Of a stretch of DNA of 64,000 nucleotides, positions 1-8,840 are shown in pieces. The stretch is from Kaistia terrae. GTDB lineage: Bacteria > Pseudomonadota > Alphaproteobacteria > Rhizobiales > Kaistiaceae. The position numbers were made by a program, and so were the translations under genes. The stretch covers positions 248,001 through 312,000 of the forward strand of contig NZ_JAPKNH010000004.1 of NCBI RefSeq assembly GCF_026344005.1. Reading direction: 5' to 3'. The notes beneath the pieces are model-generated. The model was not told the DNA's origin. It searched no databases and was given only the letters and a program-made list of their open reading frames with translations. The number at the start of each line of letters is the position of its first letter. The first letter of the stretch is position 1.

Positions 1-234
1 GAGCGGCTCGACGATGTTCGCCGGAATCCACAGCCGCATGGCGGTCAGGTTGCTCTTGACGAAATCGAGCGTGCCGGGGTCCTGCCGGGCAACGAGGACC
101 ATCTTGTTCTCAGCCGCGCGCGGCGAGGCCGCCTCGGCGAAACTGGCCGTGCCGCCCAGAGCGCCGGCGAACAGCGCCGCCGCTGCCGTCAGCAGGCCCA
201 GGCGCTTGGTGATTGGATGCATTGTATCCCGCAT
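1..234 (-). CDS. ABC transporter substrate-binding protein, family 5 (N-terminal part)
   Basis: The first 78 codons of a periplasmic binding protein; the rest lies beyond base 1. The ATG at 234 (or the internal ATG at 222) begins a typical export signal: a short basic stretch (ITKRLG), a hydrophobic Leu/Ala core and a small-residue cleavage region near ASFAEA. The mature start contains LVARQDPGTLDF and then a 'NIVEPL' stretch, the pattern seen at the start of dipeptide/nickel/oligopeptide (SBP_bac_5) binding proteins. Such proteins feed Dpp/Opp-type permeases, whose genes would be outside the window. Substrate cannot be told. The family call rests on a short stretch, so it is moderately sure. 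Confidence 0.7.
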   Translation of the reverse strand, partial: MRDTMHPITKRLGLLTAAAALFAGALGGTASFAEAASPRAAENKMVLVARQDPGTLDFVKSNLTAMRLWIPANIVEPL

Positions 235-507
235 GGTCTCGGTTCCCTTCTGGAGGCGTGGTGTGATCTGATCTGTCACTTGCCACATTGGCTTTTGGCC
301 GCCGCGCCTTTTGGGCGAGGCGTAATTGTCAGGCGCGATGTGCGCTCCTGCTGAATCCTGTCTCCGGGACGAATTTCGGGAGGGCAGCGGGCTGGTGGCG
401 CGGTGCCGAAACATGCCGCGCATCTGCGGATCCCGATGGGAACGCACGCGGTGCAGTCTCGATCTCGTTCTTATTGCTCAAGCCAGACTTGCCACTCAAA
501 AACTTCG

Positions 508-522
508 TTCCATTATGTGGAA
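508..522. promoter_or_regulatory. Dyad TTCCATTATGTGGAA, candidate IclR-type operator
   Basis: TTCCA and TGGAA are separated by 5 bp, 274-288 bp upstream of the family-5 binding-protein start. The TTCC(A/G)-N5-(T/C)GGAA layout resembles operators of several IclR-family regulators. No second copy was found in the window, so the assignment is tentative. Confidence 0.3.
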
Positions 523-905
523 TGAATATTCGTCCTCGTCTTTCTCAGTTTGTCGAGGATGCTGCGGCAATGCAAGTGGCTTGCCGTTCTGTTCGATAGC
601 CCGTCCGCAGTCGCGAATAATTCGACGTCCGATCATTCTACAATATGGGATGAGATGTCGGTTGCCTGCTTGTTGAGGCTAGGTCGCGGTTCTGTTGGCC
701 AGCCGTGGGCTGCCCGCGCGACGGCGCGGGAGAGGCGTATTTCAGCGATCGGCATTTTGGGCGGGGAAGGGGCGTGCGCGTCGTTGCGCGGGCGCTTCCG
801 ATTATCCGAAAGAAACTTTGGGAAAATCGGGCGGCGGCGCGACCTCATCGCGTGGACGAGGGCGGCGCGGCCGGTGGCGCAGACAATGCCCGCGACGAAC
901 GAAGG

Positions 906-934
906 CCGCCCGCGCCGTTCTCCGGCGCGGGCGG
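906..934 (-). terminator. 12-bp perfect hairpin after the permease gene
   Basis: CCGCCCGCGCCG at 906-917 pairs with its exact complement at 923-934 across a 5-base loop, starting 9 bp past the stop of the minus-strand permease gene. No strong T-run follows, so it is a probable transcript end or 3' stabiliser rather than a textbook intrinsic terminator. Confidence 0.55.
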
Positions 935-942
935 GAAGGGGA

Positions 943-1752
943 TCAGTTGTCGTCGGAACCCGAGATGGCCGAGGCAGGCATCAGGTAGCGGACGGCGACG
1001 AGGCAGAGCACCGTCGTGAACAGCAGCACCAGCGCAACCAGCGCGTTGATGTCGGGCGTGAAGCCAAGCCGCATCATCGCCCAGAGCCGGACGGGCAGGG
1101 TACTCTGCGTGCCGGTGACCAGCAGGGTGATCATCGTCTCGTCGAAGGAGAGCGCGAAGGCGAGGATGGCAGCACCTACCATGGCGCTGGAGAGGTTCGG
1201 CAGCAGGATCAGGCGAAACGTCTGCCAGCTACTGGCGCCGAGGTCGTAGGAGGCCTCGACCAGACTGCCGCTCAGCGATTGCAACCGCGTCAGGATCGTG
1301 CGGTAGACCAGCGCCAGCACGAACACCGTGTGACCGATGATGATGGTCAGCAGCGAGCGCTCGAATTCGACCTGCCGAAAGAAAATCAACAGCGCGAGGC
1401 CGGTGATGATCGGCGGCATCAGGAACGGCAGGAAGATGATGAACTGCAGGAAATTGCGGCCCTTCGCATGGGGCGAGGCGTAATAGAGCGCCAGTCCGGT
1501 GCCGAGCGCCACCGACAGCACGACCGCACCGGCGCCGACGATCAGCGTCGTCCAGAGCGCCGAGAGCACGCTGTCGTTCTGGGTCAGCGCCACATAGGCC
1601 GAGGTGGTCGGCTGCGACCAGTCGACGGCGCCGTGGCTGACGGTGAAGAAGGACGAGACGATCGGCACCATCAGCGGGCCGTAGAGCAGCACGAAGACGA
1701 AGAGGGTGAGGGTGATCAGCAGCGCCGGGGCTGCCCTGTCGGCGAAGCGCAT
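943..1752 (-). CDS. ABC transporter permease, polyamine type (PotC-like)
   Basis: A 269-residue inner-membrane permease with about six hydrophobic segments. It begins MRFADRAAPALLI and carries the binding-protein-dependent loop around EASYDLGASSWQTF, the EAA-type contact with the ATPase. Its size, TM spacing and position as the second permease match PotC of spermidine/putrescine-type transporters. The ATG at 1752 overlaps the TGA of the preceding permease gene (TGATG), implying translational coupling. An upstream in-frame extension through the other permease gene is only a shadow reading. It works with the three preceding minus-strand genes (2621-4956). Confidence 0.88.
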   Translation of the reverse strand: MRFADRAAPALLITLTLFVFVLLYGPLMVPIVSSFFTVSHGAVDWSQPTTSAYVALTQNDSVLSALWTTLIVGAGAVVLSVALGTGLALYYASPHAKGRNFLQFIIFLPFLMPPIITGLALLIFFRQVEFERSLLTIIIGHTVFVLALVYRTILTRLQSLSGSLVEASYDLGASSWQTFRLILLPNLSSAMVGAAILAFALSFDETMITLLVTGTQSTLPVRLWAMMRLGFTPDINALVALVLLFTTVLCLVAVRYLMPASAISGSDDN

Positions 1753-2624
1753 CACTTGGCCCCTCCATGCTTGCTCTCGAGCCTGCCGCCGAGCCGGATC
1801 GCGAGGATCACGACGGCGGCAAGGATGACGGAAAGCGCCGCGCCGAACGGCCAGTTGAAGGCGGTTCCGAACTGGCTGTAGATGATGCGGCCGAAGGTGA
1901 AGCCGGACTGGCCGCCGACCATTTGCGGCGTGAGAAAGTCGCCGATCGCCAGCACGAAGACGAAGCTCATCGCCGAAAGCGTGCCCGGCAGGCTCAAGGG
2001 CACCGTCACGCGCCAAAAGGTCTGGGCGTTGGTGGCGCCGAGATCGGCCGAGGCATGGCGCAGCGCCTTCGGGATGCGCTCCAGCGACAGGAAGATCGGC
2101 AGCACGGCGAACGGGATCAGCAGCACGGTCAGCGTCAGCAGCACGGCGTTCAGGTTGAAGACGAACAGCATGGACGGCTTGTCGATCAGGCCGGTCGCGA
2201 GCAGGGCGCGGTTCAACATGCCATTGCCGCCGAGGATGCTGCGCACCGCGTAGATCTTGATGACGTAGCTCATCAGCAATGGCACCAGAAGCAGCACCAG
2301 CAGCATGTAGCGACTGCGCCCGCGCAAGGTCGTCAGGAAATAGGCGACCGGGAAGGCGAACAGCACGCAGAGCAGCGCGACGGTGAAGCAGAGCAGGCAG
2401 GTGCGCCAGAAGATCGGCAGGAACACCGGGTCGGTGAAGAAGCGGACATAGTTGGCGATCGTCGGCGAGAAGACGATGCTGCCGTGGTCGACGCTGAAGA
2501 AGGAATAGACGAGGAACAGCGCCATCGGCGCCAGTACGAAGCCGAGCGGCACGACATAGGCGGCGATGGTCGCGAGCCACGGCGCCAGCGCGCTTGGCCC
2601 GGCCGGAGCGGCGCGCTCGCTCAT
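1752..2624 (-). CDS. ABC transporter permease, polyamine type (PotB-like)
   Basis: A 290-residue permease with a hydrophobic first segment after a short Ala/Pro-rich start (MSERAAPAGPSALAPW). The EAA-type loop is near ADLGATNAQTFWRV. The family pattern is PotB/ABC-type spermidine, putrescine or Fe(III)-like permease 1. The ATG at 2624 overlaps the end of the ATPase gene by 4 bp (ATGA), and the stop overlaps the start of the second permease gene. Such tight coupling fits one complex, with the two permeases forming a heterodimeric channel in the inner membrane. Confidence 0.88.
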   Translation of the reverse strand: MSERAAPAGPSALAPWLATIAAYVVPLGFVLAPMALFLVYSFFSVDHGSIVFSPTIANYVRFFTDPVFLPIFWRTCLLCFTVALLCVLFAFPVAYFLTTLRGRSRYMLLVLLLVPLLMSYVIKIYAVRSILGGNGMLNRALLATGLIDKPSMLFVFNLNAVLLTLTVLLIPFAVLPIFLSLERIPKALRHASADLGATNAQTFWRVTVPLSLPGTLSAMSFVFVLAIGDFLTPQMVGGQSGFTFGRIIYSQFGTAFNWPFGAALSVILAAVVILAIRLGGRLESKHGGAK

Positions 2625-3721
2625 GCCGGCACCAGGCGGCAGGCGCTGCTCGGTACCACCAGCCGAACGGTCTCGCCCTGCGACAGCGACGTGCCGTCCG
2701 GGCGGCTTGGCAGGCGGGCTTTCAGGACCTGCTGCGGCTGGTAGACCGCCGCGGTGTTGACCATCGTCGAGGCGCCGCCGAAGGCGACCTGGTCGATGCG
2801 GGCGGCGATCCGGTTCTCGCCCTCGGCCGCTTCGCCGATGCCGACCGCCTCGGGGCGGAACACGGCCAACGCCGGACTGCCGGCCGGGAGTGCCGCGATC
2901 TGCGGCTGGCCATCGATCGCGCAGACCAGGCGGCCAACGGCCGTGTCGATCGAGCGGGTCGCGCCGTCGACCGGCCCGAGCGTGCCGGGGATGAGATTGT
3001 TCTCGCCGAAGAACTTGGCGACGAACTCGGTGCCCGGCCGGTAATAGACCTCGTGCGGCGAGCCGATCTGCTCGATGCGGCCGGCGCTCATCACGCAGAT
3101 CCGGTCGGCCATGGCGATCGCCTCTTCCTGGTCGTGCGTCACGAACAGGAAGGTGGTGCGGATCTCGGTCTGGATTGACTTCAGGAAGGTCTGCATGTGG
3201 CGGCGCAGCTCGACGTCCAGGGCGGCGAGCGGCTCGTCAAGCAGGATCAGGCGCGGCCGGCAGATGATGGCGCGGGCGAGCGCCACGCGCTGGCGCTGGC
3301 CGCCGGAAAGCTGCGCCGGGAAACGCTTGCCGAGATGGCTGAGCTGCACCAGTTCGAGCGCATCGGCGACGCGCTTCGCCGTCTCGGCGCGGGGCGTGCC
3401 GCGCACGGCGAGGCCATAGCCGACATTCGCCTCCACCGTCAGGTGCGGGAACAGCGCATAATCCTGGAACACGGTGTTGAACGGGCGGCGGTTGATCGGC
3501 ATGGCGGCGATGTCGTTGCCGTCGAGCAGGATCTGGCCGCCGGAAGGCTGGGTGAAGCCGCCGATCAGGCGCAGGATCGTCGTCTTGCCCGAGCCGGACG
3601 GCCCGAGAATGGTGATGAACTCGCCGTCATGCACGTCGAGATCGATCGAGTGCAGGATGGCGGTCGCGCCATAGCTTTTCGAAACCGACCGCAGTTTCAG
3701 AAGGATACCGGCTTCGGCCAT
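2621..3721 (-). CDS. ABC transporter ATPase, PotA-like
   Basis: A 366-residue cytoplasmic ATPase. Walker A is GPSGSGKTT (about residues 40-48). A signature LSGGQRQRV and Walker B LILLDEPLAALD follow, then an H-loop in FLFVTHDQEEA. After about residue 240 comes a TOBE-type C-terminal regulatory domain, as in PotA/MalK-class subunits. I use ATG 3721 (MAEAGILLKLRSVSKSYG) with a GGGGTGG stretch just upstream; a longer reading lacks homology and runs into the palindromic repeats at 3749-3913. It energises the two permeases that overlap it downstream. Confidence 0.92.
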   Translation of the reverse strand: MAEAGILLKLRSVSKSYGATAILHSIDLDVHDGEFITILGPSGSGKTTILRLIGGFTQPSGGQILLDGNDIAAMPINRRPFNTVFQDYALFPHLTVEANVGYGLAVRGTPRAETAKRVADALELVQLSHLGKRFPAQLSGGQRQRVALARAIICRPRLILLDEPLAALDVELRRHMQTFLKSIQTEIRTTFLFVTHDQEEAIAMADRICVMSAGRIEQIGSPHEVYYRPGTEFVAKFFGENNLIPGTLGPVDGATRSIDTAVGRLVCAIDGQPQIAALPAGSPALAVFRPEAVGIGEAAEGENRIAARIDQVAFGGASTMVNTAAVYQPQQVLKARLPSRPDGTSLSQGETVRLVVPSSACRLVPA

Positions 3722-3748
3722 TGCCACCCCGAACCATCGACAAAGGGT

Positions 3749-3913
3749 CCCGCGCGCAGTGCGCGCGGGGTGAGACAGGAGAGGATGGAGCCGTGGTTCC
3801 ATCCGGTTTTCGGGGGGGGCGCTCTTCACCTCTCCCGGAGGGAGAGGTGAAGAGCGCAGTGCGGCGGGTGAGGGTTTACGGTCTCACCCGGATCGTTCCC
3901 TAAACCCTCACCC
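3749..3913. repeat. Mosaic of four consecutive inverted repeats
   Basis: Between the binding-protein and ATPase genes lie four hairpins in a row. 3749-3769 has 10-bp GC-rich arms. 3783-3804 is GGATGGA/TCCATCC. 3819-3857 has 18-bp perfect arms with a 3-base loop. 3866-3913 has GGGTGAGGGTTTA paired with its exact complement. Shared words (CTTCACCTCTCCC, GGCGGGTGAGGG) recur at about 54313-54367, so this is a dispersed intergenic palindromic repeat. In the transcript it could protect the binding-protein mRNA or lower downstream expression. Confidence 0.75.
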
Positions 3914-3936
3914 GGAGCTTCGCTCCCGTGACGCGC

Positions 3937-4956
3937 TTACTGCGAGGCCTTGATCTCGTTCCAGAGATCCGAGCGCTTCAACGGGTCTTCGACGCTTTCG
4001 AGCCAGACGAGCTTGTCATTGTCGTTGGCGTTCGAGCTGGCGGCGGCGGTGTTGCCGAAGCCGGTGCGCTCGGAAAGCTCGGCGCCGATCTTCTTGTCGA
4101 GCAGGAAGTTGACCCACTTCGCGGCAGCGTCGGGATCCTTGGCGCCGCTGGTCAGCGCCCAGTTGTCGAGCCAGGAGAGCGAGCCCTCGGTTGGCGCGAT
4201 ATAGGCGACATGGGCGCCGGCCTTCTGCATCGCCTTCAGCTGCTGCTGGCCGTAATTGGCCCAGATCAGCGCGACGTCGTTGTTCTGGTAGATCTGCAGG
4301 GCTTCGTCAGCCGTCGTGTAGAAGCTCAGGACGTTCGGCTTCAGCTCAAGTAGCTTGGCCTTGACCGTGGCGAACTGGTCGGTCGAGAGCTGGAACGGGT
4401 TCTCGATGCCGAGCGTCAGCGCGGTGAACGAGAAATTGTGCTCGCCATTGTCATAAGCCAGCACCTTGCCGGCATATTGCGGATCCCACAGCACCGACAT
4501 CGAGGTCGGCGCCGGCTTCACCTTGTCGGTGTCGTAGATCAGGCCGATCGAATCGAAACAGAACGGAATGCCATAGACCTTGCCGTCGCGGGTCATGCCC
4601 GTGATCTTCGACAGGTCCTGGAAGCGGGGCAGCACGTCCTTCTGGTTCGGGATCTTGGAAAGGTCCCAGGGCTTGACCAGGTCGGCGTCGATGTAGCGCT
4701 GCAACTGAGCCGTGTTGACGGCCATGACGTCGAAGTCCTTGCCTTCGCTGCCCTTGATCTTGGCCCAGATCTCGTCGTCGCTGCCGACGAAGACGACGTC
4801 GACGTCGATGCCGCTCTGCTTGGTGAAGTCCTTGACCCAGTCCGGGTCGGCATAGCCTTCCCAGGCGAGAACGCGCAGCGTCTCGGCCGAGGCGGCGGAG
4901 ACCCAAAGGCCGGCCGCCAGCGCGGCGGCTCCCAGCGCAGCTTTCAAAATCTTCAT
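3937..4956 (-). CDS. Spermidine/putrescine-type substrate-binding protein (PotD/PotF-like)
   Basis: A 339-residue periplasmic binding protein. A clear signal peptide (MKILKAALGAAALAAGLWVS) ends near AASAE. The mature protein begins TLRVLAWEGYADPDWV, typical of PotD/PotF-like (SBP_bac_8) proteins, and has the family's 'DVMAVNTAQLQRYID' and 'YDNGEHNFSFTAL' regions. The ligand need not be a polyamine: members of this family bind various small organic molecules, and the upstream genes encode sugar-acid enzymes. A 108-bp gap separates it from the upstream hydrolase gene, and palindromic repeats separate it from the ATPase gene. Confidence 0.88.
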   Translation of the reverse strand: MKILKAALGAAALAAGLWVSAASAETLRVLAWEGYADPDWVKDFTKQSGIDVDVVFVGSDDEIWAKIKGSEGKDFDVMAVNTAQLQRYIDADLVKPWDLSKIPNQKDVLPRFQDLSKITGMTRDGKVYGIPFCFDSIGLIYDTDKVKPAPTSMSVLWDPQYAGKVLAYDNGEHNFSFTALTLGIENPFQLSTDQFATVKAKLLELKPNVLSFYTTADEALQIYQNNDVALIWANYGQQQLKAMQKAGAHVAYIAPTEGSLSWLDNWALTSGAKDPDAAAKWVNFLLDKKIGAELSERTGFGNTAAASSNANDNDKLVWLESVEDPLKRSDLWNEIKASQ

Positions 4957-5064
4957 GACACTTCTCCTCTGGATGGGTGTTCTGGTGGTGTGTGAGGAGC
5001 GCCTTCACCGTGGCTCGGCTGGCGCTCTCTCAGGCTTTCTTGAACTTTTTGGCCGTCACGCTGC

Positions 5065-6087
5065 TCAGAGCGGCGTCACGGTAACCAGCTTCTCCTCAGG
5101 CCCGGCGACCATGCGGTTGCGCAGCGGCTTGCCGAAGGTCGGCGACACGATTTCGAACTCGTCGTTCACCTCGGTCTTCATGTTCGAGGCGTAGCTCATC
5201 GCGTCTGCGCCGAAGAAGTAGGCGTGCAGATCGCCCGGCCGGCGGAACATCGGGTAGCGGAAGTGGTAGTGCTCGAGATTGCCGATCGAGTGCGACATGT
5301 GGCTTTCGCCGGATAGGAACGACTCGTCCCAGACGACCTTGCCGTCGCGAATGATGCGGACGTTGCCAGAGACTTCCTGCGGCAACTCGCCGAGCAGCAG
5401 TTCCGGGCCGAGTGAGCATTCGCGCAGCTTCGAATGGGCGAGATAGAGGTAGTTCTTGCCCTCGGTGATGTGGTCGGAAAAGTCATTGCCGAGCGTGAAG
5501 CCGATGCGGCGCGGCTGGCCATCGCCGTCGACGATATAGAGCCCGACAATCTCGGCTTCCTCGGCGCCGGCGAGCGCGAAGCCCGGCAGGTCGAGCGGCG
5601 CGCCGGTCGGCACGACGCAGGTGCCGACGCCCTTGAAAAACCATTCCGGCTGGATGCCGATCGCGCCTTCGGCTGGTTTGCCGCCGTCGAGGCCCATCCG
5701 GTAGATCTTCATCGAGTCGGACTCGATCGCGTCCGGGCCATGCGTGTCCATGTGCATGCGGTTGCGCGCCGTGGCGCTGCCTGTATGTGTCAACCCGGTG
5801 CCGGTGATCAGGAAGCGGGCCGGCTCCGGGTGATCGAGCGGCGGCAGCACGCGGCCGGCGATCAGCACGGCGTCGTAATCGAGGGCGGCGTCGCGCGGGG
5901 TGTTGGCGACCAGCGCCTCCAGCCCCGTTCCGGTCTCGACACTCTTGAGCGCCAGTTCGTGAACGGTCGAAAAGCCCTGCAGCGGCAGCAGCGTTTCGCC
6001 ATCGGCGCCGACCACGGCCACCCTGCGCTCGCCGGTCTCGGTCTTGAACTGAACCAGCCTTGTCCGGCCTGTCTCAACGCCGCGCAT
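5065..6087 (-). CDS. Fumarylacetoacetate-hydrolase family protein, GguC/AraD1 type
   Basis: A 340-residue FAH-fold enzyme. An N-terminal region (about 1-90) precedes the catalytic domain with ITGTGLTHTGSA, then acidic metal ligands in EEAEI and GNDFSDH. The best match is the GguC/AraD1 group found with sugar-acid dehydratases. In non-phosphorylative pentose and deoxyhexose routes, FAH enzymes hydrolyse 2,4-diketo-3-deoxyaldonates to pyruvate plus a 2-hydroxyacid. With an IlvD dehydratase and an SDR directly upstream, that is the likely role; an aldolase or dehydratase activity on the 2-keto-3-deoxy sugar is the alternative. ATG 6087 overlaps the SDR stop (TGATG). Confidence 0.8.
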   Translation of the reverse strand: MRGVETGRTRLVQFKTETGERRVAVVGADGETLLPLQGFSTVHELALKSVETGTGLEALVANTPRDAALDYDAVLIAGRVLPPLDHPEPARFLITGTGLTHTGSATARNRMHMDTHGPDAIESDSMKIYRMGLDGGKPAEGAIGIQPEWFFKGVGTCVVPTGAPLDLPGFALAGAEEAEIVGLYIVDGDGQPRRIGFTLGNDFSDHITEGKNYLYLAHSKLRECSLGPELLLGELPQEVSGNVRIIRDGKVVWDESFLSGESHMSHSIGNLEHYHFRYPMFRRPGDLHAYFFGADAMSYASNMKTEVNDEFEIVSPTFGKPLRNRMVAGPEEKLVTVTPL

Positions 6088-6863
6088 CAAACCCAACCCC
6101 CGTCCACGATGAAATTCTGCGACGTGCACATGCGGCTATCGTCGGCAGCGAGAAAAAGCGCCATGCGCGAGATGTCGGACGGCTGGACGCGGTCCTGCAG
6201 GCACTGGCGGTCTGCGATCTGGCGTTCGCCCTCGGGCGTCAGCCAGAGGCGCACCTGGCGCTCCGTCATGACCCAACCGGGGATCATGCAGTTGACGCGG
6301 ATGCGCTCGGGTCCGAACTCGCGCGCCAAAGCGCGGGTCAGGCCGGTGATGGCGGCCTTGGCCGTCACGTAGGCAGGGCAATCGCCGTCGCCGACCATCC
6401 AGGTGATCGAGCCGAAATTGATGATCGAGCCGCCACCGGCTTCCTTCATCATCGGCCGCACGGCCTGCGCCGCGAAGAACTGGTGGCGCTGGTTGACCGC
6501 CATGCGGTCGTCCCAATAGGCGACGGTGACGTCTTCCGTGCGATGACGGTCGTCATTGCCGGCATTGTTGAGCAGGACGCGGATGGCGCCATGCTTCTCC
6601 TGCGTCGCCCGGATCGCCGCCTGCAGCTTCTCGATGTCGCGCAGGTCGCAGGGGATGAAGTCGGGTGCGCGGTGGCCATCAGCCCTGACGCTCTCGACCA
6701 GGGCGCGCGATGCGTCCTCGGCGAGGTCGACGAAGGTGACGTTGGCTCCCTGGGCCGAGAAATGCCGCACCAGGCTTTCGCCGATGCCGCTGCCGCCGCC
6801 GGTGATGAAGACGACGCGGTCCTTCAGGCTGGGATAAATCGCTTCGGAAAATTCGGGTTCCAT
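6087..6863 (-). CDS. SDR-family dehydrogenase, probable 2-keto-3-deoxyaldonate 4-dehydrogenase
   Basis: A 258-residue classical short-chain dehydrogenase. It has the nucleotide-binding TGGGSGIG (about residues 20-27), NNAG in strand 4, a catalytic Ser in the SITWM region and the active-site YVTAK. The C-terminus ends IVDGGWV, as in complete SDRs. I start at ATG 6863 (MEPEFSEAIYPSL), 7 bp after the dehydratase stop; longer readings run antisense-like into the dehydratase. The order dehydratase-SDR-FAH hydrolase is that of routes in which a 2-keto-3-deoxyaldonate is oxidised at C4 before hydrolysis. Substrate is inferred from context only. Confidence 0.82.
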   Translation of the reverse strand: MEPEFSEAIYPSLKDRVVFITGGGSGIGESLVRHFSAQGANVTFVDLAEDASRALVESVRADGHRAPDFIPCDLRDIEKLQAAIRATQEKHGAIRVLLNNAGNDDRHRTEDVTVAYWDDRMAVNQRHQFFAAQAVRPMMKEAGGGSIINFGSITWMVGDGDCPAYVTAKAAITGLTRALAREFGPERIRVNCMIPGWVMTERQVRLWLTPEGERQIADRQCLQDRVQPSDISRMALFLAADDSRMCTSQNFIVDGGWV

Positions 6864-6870
6864 CTGCGCC

Positions 6871-8601
6871 TCAATGAGAATGGCGGGGAATGCCCGCTTC
6901 GCGTTTGCCAAGCAGGAAGTCGAAATCGCAGCCTTCGTCGGCCTGCAGCACATGGTCGACGAAGAGCTTCTGGTAGCCGTTGATGCCCTCATGCGTCGGC
7001 GGCACCCAATCGGCGCGGCGGGCCTCCAGTTCGGCGTCGGAGACGTCGAGATGCAGGCGCCGTCCGGCAACATCCAGCTCGATCATGTCGCCGTCGCGAA
7101 CCAGCGCCAGCGGGCCGCCGGCGGCGGCTTCCGGCGCCGTGTGCAGCACGACGGTGCCATAGGCCGTGCCGCTCATGCGGGCGTCGGAAATGCGCACCAT
7201 GTCGGTGACGCCCTGCTGCAGCAGCTTGGCGGGAAGCGGCATGTTGCCGACCTCCGCCATGCCGGGATAACCCTTCGGGCCGCAGTTCTTCAGCACCATG
7301 ATGCAACTGGCGTCGATGTCGAGATCGGGGTCGTCGATGCGCTTGTAGTAGTGCTCGATGGTCTCGAAGACGACGGCGCGGCCGCGATGCTGCATCAGCG
7401 CCTCGGTCGCCGCTGACGGCTTGATGACGGCGCCGCCAGGCGCGAGATTGCCGCGCAGCACGGCGATGCCGCCCTGCGGCGTCAGCGGCTCCTCGAAGGA
7501 GCGGATGACCTCGCCATTATAGTTGGGCGCATCGGCGACGATCTCGCCGATGGTCGGACCGGCGACGCTCGGCGCATTGCCATGCAGCAGGCCGTGCTCG
7601 TCGAGCACGCGCATGACGGCGCGCAGGCCGCCGGCATAATAGAAGTCTTCCATCAGGTAGCGGCCGGACGGCATCAGATCGACGATGGTCGGCACGTCGC
7701 GGCCGAACTTGTCCCAGTCGTCGAGCGACAGGTCGAGGCCGAGGCGGCGGGCGACGGCGATCAGATGGATGACCGCATTGGTCGAGCCGCCGATGGCGCC
7801 ATTGACGCGGATGGCATTTTCGAAGGCCTCGCGGACGAGGATCTTCGACATCTTCACGTCCTCGCGCACCAGTTGGACGATGCGGCGGCCGGATTCCTGC
7901 GCCAGGATGGCGCGGCGGGAATCGACGGCGGGGATCGCGGCGTTGTCGGGCATGCCGATGCCGAGCGCCTCGACCATCGACGCCATCGTCGAAGCCGTGC
8001 CCATCGTCATGCAACTGCCGGCCGAACGACTCTGGCCCTGTTCGGCGGCGAGGAAATCGTCGACCGACATGCGGCCGGCCTTTACGTCCTCGTAGAACTT
8101 CCAGACATGCGTGCCGGAGCCAATCGCCTTGCCGCGGAAATTGCCGTTCAGCATCGGGCCGCCGGAGACGGCGATGGTCGGCAGATCACAGCTTGCAGCG
8201 CCCATCAGCAGGGCCGGCGTGGTCTTGTCGCAACCGACCAGCAGGATGACGCCATCGATCGGGTTGGAGCGGATCGATTCCTCGACATCCATCGAGGCGA
8301 GGTTGCGGAACAGCATCGCCGTCGGGCGCATGTTGCTCTCGCCGAGCGACATCACCGGGAATTCGAGAGGGAAGCCGCCGGCCTCATAGACGCCGCGCTT
8401 CACATGCTCGGCGATGGTGCGGAGATGCGCATTGCAGGGCGTCAGTTCCGACCAGGTGTTGCAGATGCCGATCACCGGGCGGCCGTCGAAGACGTCAGGC
8501 GGATGGCCTTCATTCTTCATCCAGCTGCGATGCATGAAGGCGTTTTTGCCGGCTCCGCCGAACCAGGAGGTGGAGCGATATTTACGCGGCTCATCGGCCA
8601 T
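6871..8601 (-). CDS. IlvD/Edd-family sugar-acid dehydratase
   Basis: A 576-residue cytoplasmic dehydratase of the IlvD/Edd superfamily, normal family length. It shows the Fe-S cluster cysteines in ICNTWSELTPCNAH (Cys in TPCN), VGCDKTTPA and SAGSCMTMGTAST. The C-terminal swivel domain contains KNCGPKGYPGM and RISDARMSGTAYG. It removes water from an aldonate to give a 2-keto-3-deoxyaldonate. Its closest pattern is L-arabonate / D-xylonate / L-fuconate-type dehydratases rather than dihydroxyacid dehydratase. It is the first gene of the minus-strand catabolic unit and carries a candidate IclR operator just upstream (8625-8647). Confidence 0.88.
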   Translation of the reverse strand: MADEPRKYRSTSWFGGAGKNAFMHRSWMKNEGHPPDVFDGRPVIGICNTWSELTPCNAHLRTIAEHVKRGVYEAGGFPLEFPVMSLGESNMRPTAMLFRNLASMDVEESIRSNPIDGVILLVGCDKTTPALLMGAASCDLPTIAVSGGPMLNGNFRGKAIGSGTHVWKFYEDVKAGRMSVDDFLAAEQGQSRSAGSCMTMGTASTMASMVEALGIGMPDNAAIPAVDSRRAILAQESGRRIVQLVREDVKMSKILVREAFENAIRVNGAIGGSTNAVIHLIAVARRLGLDLSLDDWDKFGRDVPTIVDLMPSGRYLMEDFYYAGGLRAVMRVLDEHGLLHGNAPSVAGPTIGEIVADAPNYNGEVIRSFEEPLTPQGGIAVLRGNLAPGGAVIKPSAATEALMQHRGRAVVFETIEHYYKRIDDPDLDIDASCIMVLKNCGPKGYPGMAEVGNMPLPAKLLQQGVTDMVRISDARMSGTAYGTVVLHTAPEAAAGGPLALVRDGDMIELDVAGRRLHLDVSDAELEARRADWVPPTHEGINGYQKLFVDHVLQADEGCDFDFLLGKREAGIPRHSH

Positions 8602-8624
8602 GGATGCCCTCGGAAATGTTTCTT

Positions 8625-8647
8625 ATTGAAGAACACTATTTTGTATT
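8625..8647. promoter_or_regulatory. Candidate IclR operator, copy 1
   Basis: A 23-bp imperfect dyad: ATTGAAGAA, five central bases, TTTTGTATT. It contains the 11-mer GAACACTATTT found again in copy 3. It sits 24 bp before the dehydratase ATG (minus strand), overlapping the likely promoter. Confidence 0.55.
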
Positions 8648-8840
8648 ACAGGATTCTATTCCTTTCCTGATCCGAGTCAACCAGGATGCGGTGGCTTTTG
8701 GGGGAGTGAAATCGGCGGCACACGCTGTCTTCGCGACCCGGTCCGAGCCGCCCGAAAGGCAAAATCCATGAGCGCCGCGCCTTTGCGAGGAATCCTGGAG
8801 GGGGAGCTGAAACGGTTTTTGTCACGACACAAAGTTTTGT

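Larger units (their letters stand above)
235..942. other. 708-bp intergenic region with candidate operator
   Basis: No convincing gene. Short open frames here have no ribosome site or family resemblance. The region lies downstream of the polyamine-type permease gene and upstream of the family-5 binding protein gene, so it should hold the promoter of the latter. It contains a perfect 5-bp dyad at 508-522 and a 12-bp hairpin at 906-934, both listed separately. Confidence 0.6.

Noticed and set aside
550..1881. A 443-codon plus-strand open frame opposite the polyamine-type permease genes
   Set aside because: Arg/Gln/His-rich, low-complexity translation typical of an antisense reading in high-GC DNA; the minus strand carries clear permease genes.
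943..2580. A fused 545-residue double permease
   Set aside because: The upstream half is an out-of-frame reading of the first permease gene; the true start is ATG 1752 at a TGATG junction.
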